Assembly: GCF_001618865.1 (NCBI RefSeq)
Contig: NZ_CP015136.1
Location: 1,833,001 to 1,897,000 of the forward strand
Source of the DNA: Luteitalea pratensis
GTDB taxonomy: Bacteria > Acidobacteriota > Vicinamibacteria > Vicinamibacterales > Vicinamibacteraceae
DNA length: 64,000 nucleotides
Direction: 5' to 3'
Shown here piece by piece: positions 56,428 to 64,000 of the stretch (its first letter is position 1; each line of letters begins with the position of its first letter). Under the pieces are notes generated by a model. The model was given only the letters and a program-made list of their open reading frames with translations. It made no database searches and was not told the DNA's origin. Position numbers and translations under genes: made by a program.

Positions 56428-56478
56428 GCTGCATGCTCGAGCCGGATTCGTTGAGATAGAGCAGGCTGAGGTTGGCGC
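56428..56478 (-). pseudogene. 51-bp relic of a Sel1-repeat gene end
   Basis: On the minus strand it reads ANLSLLYLNESGSSMQ, close to ANLGLLYLNEPDSSVQ at the end of the kinase gene. At the DNA level, 44 of 51 bases equal 50455-50505, all differences being transitions. It looks like the remains of a lost duplicate. Confidence 0.6.
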
Positions 56479-56530
56479 TTCTCCGAGAGACTCGCCTTGG
56501 CACGCTCGTGCGTAGAGGAAGAACGAGGGC

Positions 56531-56559
56531 TTGACCGCGCGTTGATAATTAGATAATGT
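56531..56559 (+). promoter_or_regulatory. Promoter of the ArsR/SdpI operon
   Basis: TTGACC (56531-56536), 17-base spacer, TAATGT (56554-56559), in an AT-rich island directly before the regulator gene. Confidence 0.7.
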
Positions 56560-56572
56560 GCTAAGTATCTAA
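56549..56572. promoter_or_regulatory. Inverted-repeat operator overlapping the -10 box
   Basis: TTAGATA (56549-56555) and TATCTAA (56566-56572) are perfect 7-base inverted arms separated by 10 bases. The left arm covers the -10 box, an ideal site for repression by the ArsR-type protein encoded next. Confidence 0.7.
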
Positions 56573-56586
56573 GCGAGGCCATTTCT

Positions 56587-56913
56587 GTGAAAGCCCCCGA
56601 TCAGGCATTCCGTGCACTGGCCGACGACACTCGACGCTCCATCCTCCGGTTGCTGAGGGATGGACCCTTGACGTCGGGGGAAATCGCCGATCGCTTCGAC
56701 TCGACCTGGCCGACGATCTCGCGGCACCTCGCGGTGCTCCGGGAGGCTGGCTTCGTGGTCACGGAGCGTCACGGCCAGGAGATCCGCTACGAGTTGAACT
56801 CGTCGGTGTTCGAAGACCTCGTCCAGCACCTGATCGAGTGGACCCGCCCCAGTTCGCGCGGTGGCGCTCGTCGCGTTCCCAGGCCCGCGCGGCCTCGTCA
56901 GCAGGAGGGGTGA
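56587..56913 (+). CDS. ArsR-family repressor (SdpR-like)
   Basis: Winged-helix regulator of 108 residues: FRALADDTRRSILRLLRDGP, recognition region TSGEIADRFDSTWPTISRHL and wing ERHGQEIRYELNSSVFEDLV. Cys metal-site motifs of ArsR/SmtB are absent, as in SdpR. GTG 56587 has GAGG 8 bases upstream. The palindrome at 56549-56572 suggests it represses itself. The following gene encodes an SdpI-like membrane protein, the same pairing as in Bacillus sdpRI. Confidence 0.88.
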   Translation: MKAPDQAFRALADDTRRSILRLLRDGPLTSGEIADRFDSTWPTISRHLAVLREAGFVVTERHGQEIRYELNSSVFEDLVQHLIEWTRPSSRGGARRVPRPARPRQQEG

Positions 56914-56914
56914 G

Positions 56915-57565
56915 ATGCGCGCACTAGGCTCGTCACTGGATCGCGTGGTCCTCGCCGGGCACGCCTTCGGCCTCGTCGCCCTGTATCGGGGCCTGCCCTT
57001 GCAGGTACCGCCGTCACTGCACGTGGCCAACGGCACCGTCTGGCTGGGCGCACCCATGGTGGCGTTCCTGCTCCCGGCCGCCGTGACGCTGACCGACCGA
57101 CTGCTCCGGGGGTTGTACTTGGCCCCGGAGGGCGGCGAGCCAGGCGCCCACGCGGACGCCATCTACGACGCCATCATGCTCCGCGTGAGTCTCCTGGTCA
57201 TCGCCACTCACGGCGTCATCCTCCTTGGCCTGCTCGGCGTCCTGTCCGGTCGATCGTGGGCGGCCGTGCTCGTGCCAGCGATGCTGGGAGCGACGATGAT
57301 CAGCGTCGGGAACATTCTTCCGAGGACTCGTCCGAATCTCGCGATCGGCCTGAGAACCGGGCGGACACTCGCGGACCGTGCAGTGTGGATGAGGGCACAT
57401 CGGTCGCTGGGATACGTGATGGTGGGATGTGGCGCCGCCATCATCGCCTCGGCCATTGCGATACCGCGTCCAGTGGGTCCTGCCATGATCCTGCTCGCGG
57501 GTCCTGGCGCATTCGCCGCGAGCTGGCTGCTGCTCCGCAGGCGCGAACGCCATGCGCGTATCTGA
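56915..57565 (+). CDS. SdpI-like membrane protein
   Basis: Protein of 216 residues with six hydrophobic segments (VVLAGHAFGLVALY, GAPMVAFLLPAAVTL, VSLLVIATHGVILLGLLGVL, AAVLVPAMLGATMISVGNIL, YVMVGCGAAIIASAIAI and AMILLAGPGAFAASWLLL). GNILPRTRPNLAIGLRTGRT followed by WMRAHRSLGYVMVG is the hallmark of the SdpI family. In Bacillus SdpI gives immunity to a killing peptide and titrates SdpR at the membrane. No toxin gene is seen here. ATG 56915 has AGGAGGGG upstream and follows the ArsR stop by one base. Confidence 0.88.
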   Translation: MRALGSSLDRVVLAGHAFGLVALYRGLPLQVPPSLHVANGTVWLGAPMVAFLLPAAVTLTDRLLRGLYLAPEGGEPGAHADAIYDAIMLRVSLLVIATHGVILLGLLGVLSGRSWAAVLVPAMLGATMISVGNILPRTRPNLAIGLRTGRTLADRAVWMRAHRSLGYVMVGCGAAIIASAIAIPRPVGPAMILLAGPGAFAASWLLLRRRERHARI

Positions 57566-58577
57566 CGCGCGCAGGCCCGGGACGGTGTCGCGGCTGTTTC
57601 GCGCTGTCGTCAGGTCTTTCCTCGTGGTCGTCGCCCTTGCTGCCTTCAGTGCCGCGACGTACGAGCATGTCGGTGCATGGCGCGACGGCCGGATCCTGAA
57701 ACAGGTCGGACGCTCGGTCGATATCGGTGGACGCACCCTGAACATCCATTGTGCAGGGGATGGCAGGCCCACCGTGGTCCTCGTCAGCGGTGGCACTGCG
57801 CCCGGTTACGTCTGGACACCCAGTCAGCGGGGCATCACCGCATTCACGCGGGCGTGCTGGTACGACCGCGCCGACATCGGCTGGAGTGACTCAGGGCCCG
57901 ATCCGGCATGGGGGAGGCAGGCAGCGCAGGATCTCCATCGGCTGGTCGAGGCCGCAGGGCTGCCGCGGCCGTTCGTCCTGGTCGGCGCCTCCTTTGGCGG
58001 CTACGTCATTCGCCTCTATCACGACGCACATCCGGGCGAGGTATCCGGGATGGTGTTTGTCGATGCGGCGCTCGAGGATGCCGGGACGATCAGGGGCATG
58101 CCCCATCGCGACAGGCCGCCGCTTCCGCGGTCGGTGATCCGCGGCCTCTCGATGGTCCTGGGACGACTCGGCATGATTCGGTTCATGGCCGCCGACTCGG
58201 GGCCAGCCCCGCACCCGTGGAGCGCGGCGGAGTGGGACGTGCTGGCGCGGCTCAGGCGACAGCGCAAGGTCCTGCTCGCCGACGCGCAAATGGGACCGGG
58301 AAGAGCCACGGCCGATCAGGTTCGATCGGCGGGAGGCCTCGAAGACATGCCGCTCATCGTGTTGACCCAGGGCAAGCCGATCCCCGATGCCCGGTCCGTC
58401 GAGGCTGGCGTCCGGCGTGGATGGGTCGATCTGCAACGGCAGTTCGCCGAGCGGTCGAGGAGAGGCCGCCAGATGCTCGTGCCCAACGCCGGACACGGCA
58501 TCCCTGTCGAAGCGCCGGAAGCGGTGATCGCTGCGGTGCGCGAGATTGTGACGACGGTACGGCAAGGGGTCGACTGA
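57552..58577 (+). CDS. Membrane-anchored alpha/beta hydrolase
   Basis: Protein of 341 residues. N-terminal membrane segment (FLVVVALAAFSAATYEHV) is followed by VVLVSGGTAPGYVW (oxyanion region), nucleophile GASFGG, acid candidate FVDAALED or QGKPIPDA and catalytic His in VPNAGHGIPVEAPE. It overlaps the SdpI-like gene by 14 bases, so it belongs to that operon; its link with the regulator pair is unexplained. Confidence 0.83.
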   Translation: MRVSDARRPGTVSRLFRAVVRSFLVVVALAAFSAATYEHVGAWRDGRILKQVGRSVDIGGRTLNIHCAGDGRPTVVLVSGGTAPGYVWTPSQRGITAFTRACWYDRADIGWSDSGPDPAWGRQAAQDLHRLVEAAGLPRPFVLVGASFGGYVIRLYHDAHPGEVSGMVFVDAALEDAGTIRGMPHRDRPPLPRSVIRGLSMVLGRLGMIRFMAADSGPAPHPWSAAEWDVLARLRRQRKVLLADAQMGPGRATADQVRSAGGLEDMPLIVLTQGKPIPDARSVEAGVRRGWVDLQRQFAERSRRGRQMLVPNAGHGIPVEAPEAVIAAVREIVTTVRQGVD

Positions 58578-58586
58578 CGATCCCCG

Positions 58587-58635
58587 AGGCTGGAGGCTGG
58601 AGGCTTGAGACCTGAGACCTGAGACCTGAGACGTC
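58587..58635. repeat. Heptamer array between convergent hydrolase genes
   Basis: AGGCTGG twice, AGGCTTG, AGACCTG three times, AGACGTC. It occupies the gap between the stops at 58577 and 58645. Confidence 0.9.
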
Positions 58636-58644
58636 ACGCGCCGC

Positions 58645-59829
58645 TCACGGCAACATCCGCAGGAACGCGCCGATCTCGCGAACCACGTCTTCCGCGTGCG
58701 ACAGGAACGCGTAGTGACTCGCTTTCGGAATGCGAACGACGCGCGCCGACGGCACACGCCGTTCGAACCAGCGGGCTTGCCGCTCGGTCATGCGCGTGTC
58801 GAAGCGCAGGAAGTCGTCGACGCGGGTGCGGTCGACGCCTGGCTGTTCGGCCCACGGCCCAAGGCCATGCGGACTCGCGAAGATCGCCAGGGCCGGCACG
58901 TCGATGCTCGTGAAGCGTTGAGCGCCTGCCGACCCCATGGCACGAGCGGCGGCGGACGGGGCCCGTTGGGCGCCGACGCCGCCGTCGTCGCGCACGTCGC
59001 GCTGCCACCGTAACTCCGCTTCGGGTATCGCAAACCCCATCGTCTTGCGCGTCCACGCCTGGTACGCCTGGACCGACCGCAGGTCGGCAGCCGCCGGCGC
59101 GGGTGGCGCGCCGGGGAAGGGCGGCGTTGTCCGCAAATCCTCGAGGTCGCGCTGCACTTCCTCGAGTGCATCTCCCATCACGGCCTGAATCGCCGCGGAC
59201 AGTTCGGCGGGTGGGCGAGGCGGCTTTGCAATCTCCGCCTCCAGCGCCTCCAGCCGAGTCCGCAGATCCTGCACGTTCTCGAGGATGCCAGGGCGATACA
59301 GTGCGTACCGGTACCCGGCATCGATGTACACCAACCCGCCAACGCGATCCGCGTGACGAACTGCGAGCCAGCTCAGCTCCTGTCCGGCGATCGAGTGGCC
59401 GATCAGCACGGCGCGCGGCAGGTCGAGCGAGACGAGGACCTGGTACACGTCCTCGCCGAGGCGCTCGACATCGTAGCCAGCCGCCGGAGTACTCGACGCG
59501 CCAAAGCCACGGCGTGTCACGGCCAGGACACGGCCAAGGCCGGTCAGGCGGGGCGCGAAGTCGTCGAACACGTGCGCGGTGTTACCCGATCCCGCGAGCA
59601 GAAGCACCGGCCGCCCACGGCCACCCCAGTCGAGCACTTCCAGTTGGACTCCGGTGTCCACGGTGACCATCTGTGTGCGATGCGGCGACTGATCGCGCCA
59701 CTCCCCGGCCTGGGCCCGCGCGTGGGCTGTCGCGCAAACCATTGATGCCATGTTGATGAGCGCTGCTGCGCACGATTGCCGCACTCTCCGCTGAAAGATT
59801 GCCGGCCCGGTCGATCCTGGTCGTCGCAT
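58645..59829 (-). CDS. Secreted alpha/beta hydrolase
   Basis: Protein of 394 residues. A signal peptide with an N-terminal Arg cluster ends near TAHARAQA. The hydrolase fold shows VLLLAGSGNTAHVF (oxyanion region), nucleophile elbow IGHSIAGQEL, acid candidate VYIDAGYRY or DVPALAIFASP and His in IPKASHYAFLSHAED. A helical insertion of about 100 residues (RTRLEALEAEIAKPPRPPAE) lies between core and C-terminus. ATG 59829 was chosen because it gives a proper signal peptide; the longer frame upstream overlaps the divergent PadR gene. Confidence 0.82.
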   Translation of the reverse strand: MRRPGSTGPAIFQRRVRQSCAAALINMASMVCATAHARAQAGEWRDQSPHRTQMVTVDTGVQLEVLDWGGRGRPVLLLAGSGNTAHVFDDFAPRLTGLGRVLAVTRRGFGASSTPAAGYDVERLGEDVYQVLVSLDLPRAVLIGHSIAGQELSWLAVRHADRVGGLVYIDAGYRYALYRPGILENVQDLRTRLEALEAEIAKPPRPPAELSAAIQAVMGDALEEVQRDLEDLRTTPPFPGAPPAPAAADLRSVQAYQAWTRKTMGFAIPEAELRWQRDVRDDGGVGAQRAPSAAARAMGSAGAQRFTSIDVPALAIFASPHGLGPWAEQPGVDRTRVDDFLRFDTRMTERQARWFERRVPSARVVRIPKASHYAFLSHAEDVVREIGAFLRMLP

Positions 59830-59864
59830 TTCACCCACGGTTTCTCCTACGCTTTGGACACTGG

Positions 59865-59887
59865 CCAACTCCGAAAGTTGGTTTTTT
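59865..59887 (+). terminator. Intrinsic-terminator-like hairpin in the PadR leader
   Basis: Arms CCAACT and AGTTGG around CCGAA, followed by six T. The orientation is that of a terminator for plus-strand transcription, yet no plus-strand gene ends here; it lies 17 bases before the PadR start codon. It may be an attenuator, a PadR site or chance. Confidence 0.5.
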
Positions 59888-59904
59888 GTCGCCAGGCCTG
59901 CCAC

Positions 59905-60237
59905 ATGGCGCACGCGGAACTTCTGCCGGGCACGCTCGATCTGCTGATTCTCAAGTCGGTGTCCCTCGGCGCACAGCACGGCTACGGTGTGCTGTTGCGG
60001 ATCCAGCAGATCACCGGCGGCGCCCTCTCGGTCGAACAGGGCGCGCTCTATCCGGCGCTGTACCGACTCGAGCACCAGGGACTGCTCGACACCGAGTGGG
60101 GGACCTCCGGCAACAACCGGCGCGCGAAGCTCTACCGCCTCACCGCCGGCGGCCGGAAGCGTCTCAAGACCGAAACCGAACGGTGGACCCGCTCCATGGA
60201 CGCGATGAACACGGCCCTGCGAGCAGGAGAGGCGTGA
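59905..60237 (+). CDS. PadR-family transcriptional regulator
   Basis: Winged-helix regulator of 110 residues: LLPGTLDLLILKSVSLGAQH, GYGVLLRIQQITGGALSVEQ, ALYPALYRLEHQGLLDTEWG and wing NNRRAKLYRLTAGGRKRLKT. Its TGA shares bases with the ATG of the permease relic (TGATG). It is still intact although its partner gene is broken. Confidence 0.92.
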   Translation: MAHAELLPGTLDLLILKSVSLGAQHGYGVLLRIQQITGGALSVEQGALYPALYRLEHQGLLDTEWGTSGNNRRAKLYRLTAGGRKRLKTETERWTRSMDAMNTALRAGEA

Positions 60238-62937
60238 TGCGCATGTTGTTTGCTCGTCTCCGTTCCTTCTGGCAGCACGGGCTGCATCGATCGGCGCTGG
60301 AGCGTGAGATAGCCGAGGAACTGCAGTTCCACATCGAGCGGCGCGCCGATAATCTGGCCATCAGTCACGGCCTGCCGGCCGAGGAGGCATTGCGACTCGC
60401 GCGGCTCGAGTTCGGCGCCATCGAGAAGTACAAGGGGGAGCGCGGCGGAGCCTCGGTCTCCGCCTCGTCGACGAAGTGCGCGGCGACCTGCGCTACGCCT
60501 GGCGTACGCTGCGGCGCAGCAAGGGCTTTGCCGCGGCAGCCATCGCGACGCTGGCGGTCGGCATCGGCGCCAATACCGCGATCTTCAGCGTGATCAACGC
60601 CGTGATCCTGCGGCCCCTGCCCGTGGACCGGCCGGAGCAACTGGTCGAGGTCCTGTATCAGCAGCCAGGCCGCACGCCCGAGAGTGGCTTCTCGTACGCA
60701 TTGTGGGGGCCGTGCGAAATCAGCAGGACGTCCTTGCCGGCGCGTTTGCGTGGCACGCGCCACTCCCGCTCCAATTCACGCGTGGCGCCGGCACGGAGCG
60801 CATCCAGGTCCTGATGGTCAGCGCGAGTTTTTCGGCACGCTCGGGATCGTGCCGGCCGCGGGACGCCTGATCGCGCGCGGCGACGATCAGCGGGGCTGTC
60901 CGCCGGTCGCCGTGCTGAGCGATGGCTTCTGGGGGCGCCAGTTCGCGCGGTCGCCCGCCGCGGTGGGCGACAGACTCCTCATCGGCCAGGATGTCTTCGC
61001 GGTGATCGGCGTCGGCCCGCGGACGTTCACGGGCGTCAACGTCGGCACACGCTTCGATGTCGCGATCCCGCTTTGCGCGAGCGCGCGGCTCGACAGGCGC
61101 AACGTCGAGAGCGCCGGCCGGCAGTGGCTGGATCTCGCGGGGCGCCTCGCCAGGGACGACCGTGGAGCAGGCCAACGCACGCCTGGCCGTGTTGTCGCCC
61201 GCGATCATGCTCGCTTCCACGGGCGGTGACACGGCTGCGCAGCGCCCCGCGTACCTGCAGCAGCGGATCGTCGCCACGCCGGGGCCGATTGGCGCCCGGG
61301 ATTTCCGGCGCGTCTTCCTCACGCCCCTGCAGGTCCTGATGGCCATTGTCGTCCTCGTCCTCGTGATCGCATCGGCGAACATCGCCGGCCTGATGGCGGC
61401 GCGAGCGGCGACACGCGACAAGGAGATCGCGGTTCGTGCGGCGCTGGGCGCCTCGCGGAGCCGGATCGTCCGGCAGATGCTCACCGAGCCCGTCGTGCTC
61501 TGTGTGCTGGGGCACTGGTGGGCGTGGCGCTGGCGCGGTGGGGAGGTGCCCTGCTGGTGCGGGGACTCTCCGCCGCTGGCAGTCCTGTTTACCTCGATCA
61601 TTCACTCGACGTGCGCGTCCTGACTGTCACGGCGATCGTGACGATGGCGACCACGCTGGTGATCGGGCTCGTGCCGGCGATCAGGTCGACGCGAGCGGCG
61701 TTGATGGATGCCATGAAAGCGCGCGTCGGCACGGGCGAACGGCGAAGCGGCTTCCGTGCAGGCAAGTGGATTGTCGCGGGGCAGATCGCCTTGTCGCTGT
61801 TGCTGCTCGTGGCAGGTGGGCTGCTCCTGCGCACCTTCGTGAACCTGGCCAGGCTCGACCTCGGCTTCGACCGCAGCCACCTGTTGGTACTCAGCGCGCG
61901 GCAACCGTGGTACGCGAACGACCTCTCGAAACTCTCGGCGGCGGAGAAGCCCGTGGTCTACGACGAGATCGCGCGTCGTCTCGCCACGGTGCCAGGGGTC
62001 ACGTCCGTCGCCCGCGCCTACACGACGCCGACCGGCGACACCAACTGGGCCACAAACCTGCGCAACCGATCGCCGCGGCGCGCCCACGGGAGACGACGCG
62101 TCCGCCCACCTGAACTTCATGTCGAGCGGGTACTTCGCCACGCTGCGGATGCCGCTTGTGGCCGGTCGCGATTTCAACCGCCTGGACACCGCGTCGTCGC
62201 CACGGGTCGCGATCGTCAACGAGACGCTCGCGCGCCGGTTCTTCCCCGGCGGCCACGCGCTCGGCGAGCGCTTCCGCCTCGGCAGGGACACCGAGTCAAC
62301 GGAGGTCGTCGGCATCGTTCGCGACGCGAAGTACGAGTCCGTGCGACAGCCGATCCCGGCGACGGCGTTCATCCCCGAGCCGCAGTTGCCGGCAGACGAG
62401 GCGGCCGAGGAGTTCGTGCTGCGCACCGCGTTGCCGCCGGCGAGCATCATCCAGGCCGCACGGCGTCTCGCGACCGACGTCAGCCGCGACACGACGGTGA
62501 CGGCGTCCACGCTCGAGGACCGGATCGCCGACGATCTCGCGCAGGAGCGACTGATCGCCACGCTGGCGGGTTTCTTCGCACTGACAGGGCTGGCGCTCGC
62601 GATGGTCGGGCTCTACGGGGCCCTGAGCTATCTGGTCACCGAGCGCCAGGCGGAGTTCGGCATCCGCATGGCCATTGGCGCGCCACCGCGATCGGTGCTG
62701 CGGCTCGTGATGAAAGACGTCGCGATGGTGCTGGCCGTCGGACTGCTGGGGGGCGTGGCGGCCGTGTTGCCGGGCACGCGACTGCTCGAGCAGCTGCTGT
62801 ACGGGCTGGCCCCGGGCGATGCGGTGACGATCGTGCTGGCTGCCGCTCTGCTCGCAGCGGTGGTGCTGCTTGCTGGATACCTGCCGGCGCGTCGCGCGAC
62901 GCGTATCGACCCGGTCGTCGCGCTGCGATCCGAATGA
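60237..62937 (+). pseudogene. Shattered ADOP-type ABC permease
   Basis: The complete permease plan can be followed but only by changing frame about six times (near 60450, 60710, 60820, 61140, 61510 and 62080). Successive pieces are [120 protein letters not shown], and finally LALAMVGLYGALSYLVTERQ to VVALRSE. Most shifts are single-base losses. Ends and order are preserved, so decay is recent or the region is poorly sequenced. Confidence 0.85.
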
Positions 62938-62983
62938 TCCCGCCGGGGCACCTGGCGCAAGCTGTCGCTTCGGCTACGCCTGG

Positions 62984-64000
62984 TCACGGCGCGGCGGATT
63001 CGACGGGACGCGCACCTTCCGGGCGCATCCCGTCGAGCAGGACGTTCCCGCGCTGTCGTGACCATCGCGCGAGCGCCGCCGGGAATTCCGGTCGGCGGCG
63101 GAGCGAGGCAAAGCTGGGATCGTGAAGGACCCACTGGTCACTGTAGAAGCCGGCGACGCTGAACAGCTGCTCGAGCGTGGCGAAGGCGGTGGCGTAATCG
63201 CCGACCCGCGCGTGCACTTGTGCCGCCAGGAAGAGATGTAGCGGCGCCTCGGTGGCGTCTGTCGTCACTGGCAGCAACTCGACGGCACGACGAGCGTGCG
63301 CGACGGCCTCATCGTTGCGGCCAAGTCCCGCTGCGGCCAGGGCCCGGACGATGGCGCGCCTGTGCTCCGGGATTTGCCTGCCCTGGTCTCCCTCCCACGC
63401 GACGTACGCCGCGAAGTAGTCGCGCGTCGCGTCCTGGCGCCGGCCCAGGCTCTCGTAGATCTGCGCGGCGGCCAGCGCGGCGGGGAAACGGAAGTTCGGG
63501 GGAAGCCAGGCGCCGGCCGCGTCCATCTCCCGAATCAGCTCGAGCGCGCGCTGCGGCTTGCCGTCGTACCACTCGAATCGGGCGAGCAGGCCGATGACAC
63601 GGCCGTCGGCCGGCGAGCGCATGGCACGAGCGGTCTCGAGGACACGCCGCGCTGCGGCGATGTCACCCCGCTCGCTGAAGTGCGTCCAGGCCTCGGGCAC
63701 GGTCACCCCCGTCTGGTTGGCCGCGCGCGCGACGCTGATGAAGCGCCTCGCCTCGTCGTACTGCCGCAGGTGGAGGTGGTGGACGGCGAGCGGTTCCGCG
63801 ATCAGGGCCGGATCGAGTTCAAAACCGCGCAGGAAGTCGGCCTGAGCCTCGCGCCAGCGGCCGCGGACCTGCGCGAGCCACGACGACCTCAACAGGATGT
63901 ACGCGGAGTTGGGCAGGCTGGCCCTCGCGCTCTCGAGTTCACGCAGGCCCGCCATGTGGTCACCGGCGGCCGACAGCATTTCGATGCGTCCGAACCGCAG
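62984..64000 (-). CDS. TPR-repeat protein, N-terminus cut by window edge
   Basis: At least 338 residues, continuing past the window end (the frame is open to base 64000). Helical repeats are visible throughout: WREAQADFLRGFELDPALIA, GDIAAARRVLETARAMRSPA, ALAAAQIYESLGRRQDATRD and GRNDEAVAHARRAVELLPV. The arrangement is like the TPR ends of the TolB-like/TPR proteins elsewhere in this window, so the missing part may be a winged helix or a kinase. Convergent with the permease relic. Confidence 0.75.
   Translation of the reverse strand: MRFGRIEMLSAAGDHMAGLRELESARASLPNSAYILLRSSWLAQVRGRWREAQADFLRGFELDPALIAEPLAVHHLHLRQYDEARRFISVARAANQTGVTVPEAWTHFSERGDIAAARRVLETARAMRSPADGRVIGLLARFEWYDGKPQRALELIREMDAAGAWLPPNFRFPAALAAAQIYESLGRRQDATRDYFAAYVAWEGDQGRQIPEHRRAIVRALAAAGLGRNDEAVAHARRAVELLPVTTDATEAPLHLFLAAQVHARVGDYATAFATLEQLFSVAGFYSDQWVLHDPSFASLRRRPEFPAALARWSRQRGNVLLDGMRPEGARPVESAAP

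Noticed and set aside
55463-56503. 346-codon minus-strand frame beginning with Sel1-like residues
   Set aside because: Only the first 20 or so codons make sense (the Sel1 relic); the rest overlaps the winged-helix/TPR gene in a shadow frame.
1-64000. tRNA, rRNA, CRISPR arrays and replication origin
   Set aside because: I looked for T-loop and rRNA signatures, regular spacer arrays and origin-type boxes and found none I could support.

Overview
The window is high-GC bacterial DNA with long, well-separated genes and many decayed ones. Three loci pair a small PadR-type regulator with a large duplicated MacB/FtsX-like permease (the 'acidobacterial duplicated orphan permease', ADOP, arrangement). 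Together with several TolB-like/TPR proteins, kinase-TPR relics and paired DUF1259 domains, this points to Acidobacteriota, most likely a Vicinamibacteria (Luteitalea-like) genome. The assignment is inferred from gene content; no rRNA or tRNA gene was seen.

Layout. 1-7464: nitrate assimilation, with a siroheme-pathway methyltransferase (cut by the window edge) divergent from a translationally coupled operon for assimilatory nitrate reductase, NADH-nitrite reductase (nirB, nirD) and a NarK-type transporter. 7546-9005: a complete IS element with inverted repeats and a GTAG target duplication, inserted in a dispersed hairpin repeat. 9115-19285: membrane proteins (one frameshifted), a protease relic, a TPR protein coupled to a ClC channel, a MarR regulator, a BON lipoprotein and a DUF1259 protein. 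19722-22729: PadR/ADOP pair 1, between near-identical 55-bp direct repeats. 22955-24373: hydrolase and a small protein. 24449-32115: an RND efflux operon (TolC-like, membrane fusion, pump) followed by a YVTN propeller and a secreted hydrolase. 32146-33291: a sigma70-like promoter, a c-di-AMP (ydaO/yuaA) riboswitch and a band-7/SPFH gene. 33377-36425: PadR/ADOP pair 2. 37114-39666: two truncated genes whose broken 5' ends meet. 39893-50272: an esterase, then a minus-strand series encoding a hybrid histidine kinase, NarL-type regulator, secreted M4 metalloprotease with thrombospondin type-3 repeats, a secreted protein and a prepilin-like protein. 50378-54496: a Ser/Thr kinase with Sel1 repeats divergent from a membrane-anchored VWA protein. 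54499-56364: a winged-helix/TPR protein carrying a fossil end of a kinase domain. 56531-58577: an SdpR/SdpI-like pair with a visible promoter-operator and a coupled hydrolase. 59905-62937: PadR/ADOP pair 3, whose permease is shattered by about six frameshifts. The window ends inside a TPR protein.

The clearest non-coding find is the c-di-AMP riboswitch in front of the SPFH gene. The most unusual pattern is the repeated occurrence, at about ten gene borders, of short degenerate tandem arrays with a period of 7 (sometimes 8) bases but a different sequence at each place. The frameshifts could be real decay or assembly errors, and this cannot be decided from sequence alone.
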